A stretch of DNA of 64,000 nt from Ancistrus triradiatus (Eukaryota; Chordata; Actinopteri; Siluriformes; Loricariidae). Shown piece by piece: positions 44,201-53,500 of this stretch. The notes under the pieces were generated by a model. That model did no database searches and was not told where the DNA came from. It saw only the letters and a program-made list of their open reading frames with translations. The position numbers were made by a program, and so were the translations under genes. Numbering within the stretch: position 1 is the stretch's first letter; each line of letters starts with the position of its first letter. The stretch spans positions 232,912 through 296,911 of the forward strand of contig JAJAGP010000777.1 in the NCBI GenBank assembly GCA_025084515.1, given 5' to 3'.

Positions 44201-47200
44201 GGGGGCTGCTTGTCACCATGGCCACATTTACAACCTCGTTTTCTGGCTCTGGTGTTGTCTCTGGGTGGATCTCGTCTAGGGTTGAACCCTCTTCTTCCAC
44301 TTCTTTAAAAACAAAAAAAGAAATGTATTTAAAAGCCACCTTGACAAGTTTAAAAACAATGGTACTCAAAGAAAGACTTAAAGGAATTTCCATATTTCAG
44401 TCCTTTACAGTAACGTTTTAAGTGGCATTTGTGAATATAACTCATCAATGTTTGCACCTGTGTAACAGTAAGCGTCATAGCGGGAGTCTGGCAGAGGGTA
44501 GCCGGTCTGATTGATGAAGCGGTACACGGTGCGCACTCCCAGCAGCCCTCCACCGCACTGGGGCCGGGCGACGTTGATAGGGTAGCGCACACTCCCGTCC
44601 GCCAGCCAGCCGGCATTGCATTCGTCCATACCATCCTCCCAGGCCAGGTACAGCTGGCCAGTAGTGGCTAACTTAGCACCGAGCTTCTCGCACATGGCCA
44701 GAGCTTCAGCAAAGGTGAACTTGATGGGGGATGTCAAGTAGAAGACCCTTCCTGTAACACAGCATGGGACGCTATCAGCGATAAGAGTACGTTGCTCAGG
44801 ATATGGCTCTTAACATTGTTACATAAGCACTTGCGTACCTGTCATCTTTTCAGCAAAACAATACACATCATATGTCTCGTTTATATCTCTTACTCCATAT
44901 GTTCTGACCCCCGGGAACTCGTATTTGTCACCGTAGCAAGGCTCTCTGGGATCGTGGATAGGGTACCTAGGATCAGCAAGAAAAATGCTATGACAGAACG
45001 AATTTTCACATTTTAAATTTTCTGTCTGATTTCCTTTTTTTTGGATGTTTGTCACACTTAAGTGTTTCGGAACATCAAAACAATTTAAATATTAGTCAAA
45101 GTCAAACCAAGTAAACACAGAATGCAGTTTTTAAAAGAAGGTGTTTATTATTAAGGGAGAAAAAAATCCAAACCTACATGGCCCTGTGTGAAAAACTGAT
45201 TGCCCCCTTTGTTAAAACATAACTTAACTATGGTTTATCACACCTGAGTTCACTGTCTCTAGCCACACCCACACCCGAAGCCTGATTATTGCACACACCT
45301 GTTTCTCACTCAGGGACATCATTAAATAGGAGACCTGCCTGGACAAAGTGAAGTACACCAAAAAGATCCCTTAAAAGCTACACATCATGTCGCCGATGCA
45401 TTCTCCAAAGGAACCAATTGAGAAAGAAGGTAATTGAGATCTATCAATCTGGAAAGGGTTTTATAAGCCATTTCTAAAGCTTTGGGACTCCAGCAAACCA
45501 CAGTGAGAGCCATTTATCACAAACAAATGCCAAAGAACATGGAACAGTGGTGAACCTTTCCCAGGAGTTGGCCCGGCCGACCAAAATTACCCCCAGAGTG
45601 CAGCGAACCGAATCATTCCAAGAGGTCACAAAAGACCCCGCAACAACAAATCCAAAGAACTGCAGGGCATCACTTGCCTTCAGGTAAGGTCAGTGTTCAT
45701 GACCCTCCACCATAAGAAAGAGGCTGGCCCTAAAATTGCCCTGCATGGCCAGAGTTCTCAAGACGAAAGCCACTGCTGAGCACAAAAAGAACATTAAAGC
45801 TCATCTCAATTTTTTTTCCAGAACATTATCTTGATGGATCCCCAAGACTTTTGGGAAAACTTCTGTGGACTGATGAGACAAAAGTTGAAAACTCCTTTGT
45901 AAGGGTGTGGTCCCATTACATCTGGTGGGTAAAAGTAACACAGCCATTTCAGAAACAGAACATTTATAGCAGCAGTAAAAAAAAAAATGGCTGAAGTGTG
46001 ATGGTGTCCTGGGGCTGTTTCTATGAATTCCCCTGCTGTCTACAAAAAAATTCTGAAGGAGAATGTTCCCGGCCATCTGTCCGTGAACCTCCAAGCTGAA
46101 AGTAACTCTGGTTCTGCAGCAGGGGACAATGATCCAAAACACACCAGCAAGTCCAGCCTCTGAATGGCTGAGAAAAAAACCAAAATGAAGACTTTGGAGT
46201 GGCCTATGTCAAAAGTCCTGAGCTGAATCCTACTGAGATGCTGTGGCATGACCTTACAAAGGCCGTTTCATGCTGGAAAACCCCTCCAGTGTGGCTGAAT
46301 TACAACAATTTTCTGCAAAGATATGAGTTTTTTCCAAAATTCCTCCTCAATGCTTGTAAGAGACTCACTGCAAGTTATCAACAAATTCCCTTTTCCCTGC
46401 AGTTGTTTTGCTGCTAGGGCGGCCCAACCAGTTATTAGGTTGTAGGGGGGCAATCACTTTTTTTTCACCACAGGGCCATGTAGGTTTTGGATTTTTTTTC
46501 TCCCTTAATAATAAACACCTTCATTTAAAAAACTGGCATTTTTGTGTTTACCTTTGTGTTTGTCTTTGACTTAATATTTAAAATTGGTTTGATGTTCAGG
46601 GAAACACTTAAGTGTGACAATATGCAAACATTTCTATTGTGCTTTTTCACAATGGGAGCGTTGTCTCAAAAAGCAGCTTTTTGATGATTTAGATCACTTT
46701 CAATATCTAGGGCCAATCCCAAAACTGAGCAAGCCCAGGGGCTACAGTGGCAAGGAAAAACTCTCCTAAACATTAAGTCTTTTCATTCCCTCTTGGTTGT
46801 GTGCGGTCCAAGCAAGGTATGTTCATATATGTATTTATATTCCATCGTACATGCATTGCCATGTACAAGGCGCCTCCCAATTATATTTAATAAATACCCT
46901 TTATATTTACATTACAGTAGCATATAACAGACTGTGACTGTAGTAATGTCTGGTCAATGACCATTTTTGGTCAAACGACCTTTTTCAAAAAAAAAAGACA
47001 AGGAAAAAGTGGCCATTATACCTATAAAAATTATCTACAGTACTACTTACTCTATGGCATTTTGTCGACTAACCGAACAGACTGGTTCCGCAAGCCAGCC
47101 TGCATCGCATTGGGTGGTAGCCCCGCATCATATGCTGCCTGCCAGCTGCTGCGAAGTGGCGATCACAGCACTGTTTCTGAAGCAGGCCGCCTTCCGCCTT

Positions 47201-50200
47201 CTCAAACGTCAAAGTGTATCGTTGAAGTGATGGCACGATAGTGGAAGACGATGCCTGGAGAAACAGCAAATAATTTGAATGTTCAAATTGTAAGACAGCA
47301 AACTAGCCCCACTAGATTGCTCAGGCAGGGTATTTCTAGTGCCGGTCCCCAAGCCCTGGATAATGGTGAAGGGTTTTGCGTCAGGAAGGGCATCCGGTGT
47401 AAAACATTTGCCAAATAAAGTATGGTGCGAGTTCCATATAATTTTCCCAACCATTCCTCAACCATACCGGATCGGCCCTCGGCCCGGGTTAACAAACGAC
47501 CGCCAACTGGGTACTGGTAGCAAACAAAGGGTACCAGCGGAATTGGACCTACTGTTTTGCCCCGAAGGACGAAGAGGAGGAAGCGTGTTGAGGAGACAGA
47601 GAGAGAGGAAATCAGGGAGGGGCCAGAATATAGCACTTGAGGGTAAGCAACCCTAAATGTAGGGAACGATGACAGGGTGAAAGGTAGAGAGCCCCTGGCT
47701 GATATGAATGCAGAGGAGGAAAGGGTCGATGTTTTTGTGTGTGTGCAGAGACAAAGTGGAAGGGTAGCAAGGCTGATGCATTGGTGCAGGGTTTAAACTG
47801 TTACCATGGGTGGATAGGAAGAGAAATGGAGTTGGTGTGGTCCTGAAAAAGGGAGGGACTATTAAAGAAATGTCGTTGAGGTGAAAAGGGTGTCAGATAG
47901 GATAATATGTCTGAAGTGGGAAATTGAGGGTGTAATGGTGGGAATGTGTTAGTGGCTAGCACCACAAGTTGGCTGGGAAGTAGAGGAGAAAGAGAGATTC
48001 TGGGGGGGGTTAGGAGGGCGGTCTCGAGGGGCCAACCACTGGAGGGTGTTCATGGTCGCGCGCATCCGGTCTTGCGGAGTGGGCCGAGGATAGCCGCTCT
48101 CTATGGCGACGACGGGCGGCGGTGCCGCTTCAGTGCTTGTGAGCGGACGGTCGTGCTGGGCGGGAACACTCTTACCGGCTCCCGTAAGGGTAGAGGAGGC
48201 CCCTGGGGAGATAGAGCCTATCCGACGGGGGGTGTCCAATAGAGGGACGAGGGCATGAGAGGGGGTGGCAGCCGGTTGAGGACCGAGGAGGACGGCTCTT
48301 GCTGGAGCGCGTTACGGGCAGTGGGGGAGCCGTGCATTGTCGCGGCGGGGTCTCGCGAGCACTGCTTTCCGCCCCTCGGGTTGGTTTTACGTCCCCTAAC
48401 TTTGGTATATATGGTGGGGCGTTGCGTGCGGGATGCCCTCGGGGAGGGGAGAGGTCGGGTTGCTCGCCCGCTTAGTTGTTGCGCCTCTCGCCTCAAGGCG
48501 AGGAGCTTCTGGGGTGTTAGTATCGTAGGCGTGCCTCCATCCTCTTGGTGGGCGTGGGCGGGGGGGGGGGGGGGCGGCGGCTCGGGGGGGGGGGGGGGGG
48601 GGGGGGGGGCGGAGGCGGGGGGGGGGGGGGTCTCTCTCCTCCCCTCTTCTATACGTCTCCACCCCGTTCCACCCCCTATCTCATATCTTTATTTCACCTT
48701 GGTAACACTTCTTACTTTAGCTTGCTGCCGCTTGGCCGCGACCGACCGGCGGCTGTGAGGTTTTGAGGTGCCGTGAAGGAGGTTACGCTAGGGATCCAAG
48801 GGGCTGCTGTTTATAGCTCTCCCTGCTCCCCCTTCACTTGCCCTTCTTGTTAGGAGCCCACCACCCTCTCCTGTTCGCTTTCCAGACGTAGGTGCTCCTA
48901 GAACTTACGGGTTGCCAGGTGAGGACGCTCGCCCAAGGGGAGGTAGGGACTTCCACTTGACCCCCCCTTGAGATAAAATGTCCAAGGGCAGGGCAAAAAC
49001 GGCGAGATATGTTTCTTACCCATGGTGTGTGATAGGAAGAGAAATGGAGTTGGTGTTGGGGTCCCTGAAGGAAAGGACCTATGTCAAAGGAATGTCCGTT
49101 GAGGTGAAAAGGGGTGGTCAGATAGGGATAATTATGTCCTGAAGCTGGACAATTGAGGGTGTAATGGCGAATGTTGTTAGTGGCTAGTGCCACCACAGGA
49201 TTTTGGCTGTGCAATTTAGAGGAGGAAGGAGAGATTCTGGGGGGGGAGTTAGATGAAGGGTTTGGTTGAGAGCATTCCCAGGGAGGAGAGTCTGGTGATT
49301 GGTGCAGATTTCAATGGTCATGTTGGTGAAGGTAATAAAGGAGATGACTAAGTGATGGGCAGGTTTGGTGTTAAGGATAGGAACCTAGAAGGACAGATTT
49401 TGGTGGATTTTGCAAAGAGGATAGAAATGGCTGTGGTTAACACATATTTCCAAAAGAAGGAGGAGCACACGGGTAGACTACATCCTATGTAGAAGAGGTT
49501 GCTTAAAAGAGATTGGTGATTGTAAGGTAGTGGCAAGAGAGAGTGTAGCTAGGCAGCATTGGATGGTGGTGTGCAGGATGGCTCTGGTGGTTAGGAAGAG
49601 GAAGAGGACAAAGACAAAGCCGAGGGCCAAATGGTGGAAGTTGAGAAAGGAAGAATGTTGTAAGGAGTTCAGAAAGGAGCTTAGAAAGGCTTTGGGTGAT
49701 AGGAAAGAGCTCCCAGATGACTGGGTAGTAGCAGCAACAGTAATTAGACAGACAGGTAGAAAGGTACTGGGTGTGTCTTCTGGACAGGCAAAGGATGAAA
49801 AGGAAACCTGGTGGTGGAACGAGGAAGTGCAGGAGGTTATTCAGGGAAAGAGGTCAGCAAAGAAGAAATGGGACAGGGACAGGACTAAAGAGAGTAGGCA
49901 GGAGTACAAGGAGATGCGGCACAGGGCAAAGAGGGAGGTAGCAAAGGCCAAGCAGAAGGCCTACGATGGGTTATATGACAGGATAGACAGTAGGGAAGGA
50001 GAGAAGGAGTTGTATTTGGTGGCGAGACATAGAGATAGAGCTGGAAAGGATGTGCAGCATGTCAGGGTGATCAAGGATAGAAATGGAAATGTACTGTCAG
50101 GTGAGAGAGGGTGAGGGAAAAGATGGAAGGAGTATTTTTTAGGAGTTGATGAATGTAAAAAATGAAAGGGAAAGAAGGCTTTGATGGCGTTAGAATTGTG

Positions 50201-50480
50201 GAACAGGATTGTAAGCAAAGATTAGCGAGGAAGAAACAAAAAAAAAGTGAGGAAAGCTTTGAAAAGGATGAAGACATACCGGTTTTGAGGTATGGGAAAG
50301 TCTAGGAGAGAGCTGGGAGTGGTGTTTTTTGGTTTTTGACTATATGTTATTCAATCTGGAATTTCCTTGGTGAATGAGAGTTATGCCTGCAAAGGAATGG
50401 AGGAAAAGTTTTTAACTGTGTTACTTGTACCGATTTTTTTTAAGCAGAAGGGTGATGGAAAGAAAAAAAAAAAATGTAAG

Positions 50481-50517
<37 letters not shown>

Positions 50518-53500
50518 GTGGCTCTTACGGGGCATACAGTTGATGAGCCACACAAGATTTTGGAGAGAATTGTGGAAGCTAGGGCGAAGCTAGCAGCAAA
50601 AGTGCAAGGGAAAGAATTTTATAAGAGAGTAGTGAGACCAGCCCTTGTTTGTATGGTCTATTGGCTTAGAGACAGTGGCACTGACAAAGAGACAGGAAGC
50701 AGAGCTGGAGGTGGCAGAACTTAAGATGTTGTAGGTTCTCTTCGGAGGTGTCCTAGGGTGGACAGGATTAGAATGAGATCATCAGAGGGGACAGCACAGG
50801 TTGGGAAAATTGGGAGAACAAAATTTTCGAGAGGGAAGACTGGAGATGGTTTGCGACATGTGCAGAGGAGGGATAGTGGATATATTGGATGTTGGAGATG
50901 GAGCTGCCAGGCAAGAGACGGAGAGGAGAACCAAAGAGGAGTTATTTGGTTTGTGGTAAAAATGAGATATGCAAAGGGTTGGGGGTGAGAGTAGAAGGAC
51001 GTGGAAACGTTTAACCAACTCGCTGGGTGGTGACCTCTGATAAAGGGAGAAGCCGAAAGAAGAAGAAGAAGAAGAAATTGTAAGACAGCCTTAATTTGTG
51101 GACTGTGGTAGCCTAGTGGTTAAGGTACAGGACTATGGACCAAAAGGTCCATGGTTCAAATCCCACCTCTGCTAATCTGCCACTGTTGGGTCCTTGGATT
51201 GTAAGACTGTATGAATTGTAAGTCGCTCTGGATAAGGTCGTCTGCTAAATGCTGTAAATGTAAATGTAAATGTAATTTCCTATTTAGGCTTCGTGCAGTG
51301 GTATTACCTCGAACCTGGACGTCGACCGAGTCGTAGCCGTCTTCAATGCCGTGCGTGACCTCACAGCGGTACACCCCTGACTCGTTTGAGAGGAGCTCCG
51401 TGATCTTGATGGTTGCGTCGGTGGGGGTCATGGGGTAGCCCACCATGTGCACCCTGTCCATGTACTTTGAGTTCACTGCCACTGTGCCCTCGCTGGCCAC
51501 CAGGATGTTGGTCGTCTTCTCTTTGGTAACGAGGCTCCATTTAATACGATGGGAAAGAGGGGCTATGGTGGGGGCGCCCGGGTCGTGCACTGTGTTGTCT
51601 TGGAAGTAGCATGGCAGCACCAGGGCATCTCCCATTAAAGCATAGAGAGGTTTCTCGACAGGAATGCTGACACTCAGGGTCTTTTCAGGTTCTGGGATAC
51701 ATGCATGAAAAAGCAGCAGTCGTTATCAAACTGATTAGGTTAAAAAACAAAATGAATGCAGCCTTTAACCTTAAACTGTTAAGTTGCAGGAGCAGTCACT
51801 GAGCATTATTCCCATTGATTTGCATTTAGCATTACTCTCCAGCACCACTAGTGTTCAAAGAGCGAACTGCACATTTTGGGGATCTGACAGTGATCACGAT
51901 TTGACAGACAGGGAAGACGTCCACGGCAACAGGAAGCCCTGCCAGGCTCTGCGATGGACTGGCAACCCATCAATAATCCCCATTTTCTGGTTGTTTACTA
52001 ATAAAAAGACTGAGAAATAATTATATGATCATTATACCATTGCTAAAACAATGTTATATCCAATCTAAGGGTGGCCTAAAACTTTTGCACAGTGTTGTAA
52101 ATCTATAAATAAAGATATGTAATCGCATCACAAGGTTAATATGATATGGATTAATCAGGAAACCTCTCGTCAACGTGGCATGTAAGTGGTTAATGCTGAC
52201 AGTGTATTATACTGGATTTACTATAACTAAGGAGAAAGTACAAACCCTGGCTCAACTTTTCATCCTGGATCTTATCTTTCCTCAGTGTTGCATCAACTGA
52301 AATGCTTCACTTACACTGTGCTTAGTTCTGTCCTTTTGTTCTTCTCTCACTTCATACCTTATAAAGCTAGTAACTTGGCTGAACGCCCTCCTACTTCTGT
52401 TTTCCTGGCGTCGTAATAAAATCATGCAACTTTACTTGGAAAGGGAAAAGTCACATTGTGGGGCTCTCATCGCATTAACCACGGGTTGCCTTCCACCATA
52501 TAGTTGATAGAATGACTCCCTCTTGTTGAATATACTTTTATGAGTTATTTTATTCATCTATACTTAAAGCAACCTGAGAACTTTGTGCTCAAAAACACAT
52601 TTTCAAAGCGAGAAATAAAAAGCTTAATCAAGATGACCTAAAAATTGACTTGCATTTATGGTAATTTGTTGTATTCAGTCAGTAAGACTGACCACATATG
52701 AGCACAAAATACATGTTTCAATTACTTTTAAAAGCTACTGTTCAGTGGCACTAGCTGGTCGTCACCAGAGCTTCGGCTCGTTGCTGTGGTACGTCAACGC
52801 GTCCGCCATATTGGTCCAGGCAAGACTGGCTTGCAAGCAAATAGATGGCTGCAGTTTTGCTGGGTAAAATTCACAGTAAGCTAATTATTTCACAACAAAT
52901 TTTAGTGAGTCGTTTTTATATTCAAGGCTTTTGATCGACGTGTAGTGCAAAAAGTTTTTGACTCCAGTTACTTCGAATCCCCATAAATGATGCACTCAAA
53001 GGTGATACATGGTACAGTACAGCATATTGTTAGTCTATGAATACAATAAGATGTAGTCTAACAAAATAATAAATTGGCAATAGTAGATATTATATGTAGT
53101 ATGAAAAGTAGTATATCAATTAGTGAATACTATATTATACAACTATTATATTATTTATACTATATATAGTATGCACTATTGCTAATATATTACTATTATC
53201 GTTTTATTATATTATTATTTATTAGACTAGAATGAGGCATGCTTTTTCCAATACAGTCTTTGGAGAATTATGGAGAAGTTGCCTGGACCAATACGGTGAC
53301 AACATTGAAGCATGACCTTTGCAAATACTTCCTCAAGCTTTCCGTGTCTGATTCGGGTTCGTTTATTTGTTTAAAACGAATTAGGCATCATTTGGTTTGC
53401 GATATGAGCATCAGATGTTGTTGTATTCATTAAAAGTCGTAATTAAAGAGTCCCAGCAAATTTGAGTGCCAGTGGAGTCCGCAGAGGGCGACAGAGCAAA

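Larger units (their letters stand above)
47300..51074 (+). mobile_element. RTE-like LINE, second copy, internally deleted and with an odd GC-rich block
   Basis: Same element as 24663-27870 in opposite orientation. The 5' end is at 47300; it ends gataaagggagaagccg + (aag)n at about 51040-51074. The 15-bp aaattgtaagacagc at 47285-47299 and 51075-51089 is the target-site duplication. The reverse-transcriptase core is missing: near 50590 the sequence jumps from the region of WERVVE to that of the post-RT VRPALL segment. A GC-rich block interrupts at about 48012-49026. Confidence 0.88.
47255..51307 (-). other. ACAN intron between Ig and Link 1
   Basis: 4.05 kb, nearly all a LINE copy (47300-51074) plus a SINE (51101-51272). 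Confidence 0.85.

Noticed and set aside
48255..48758. Open frames in the GC-rich block, including poly-Gly/poly-Pro proteins
   Set aside because: They result from G runs and high GC; no domain, no splice context, and the sequence itself is suspect.
51101..51272. tRNA gene (tRNA-like head with B box)
   Set aside because: No complete cloverleaf and dispersed related copies with a non-tRNA tail; a SINE module.
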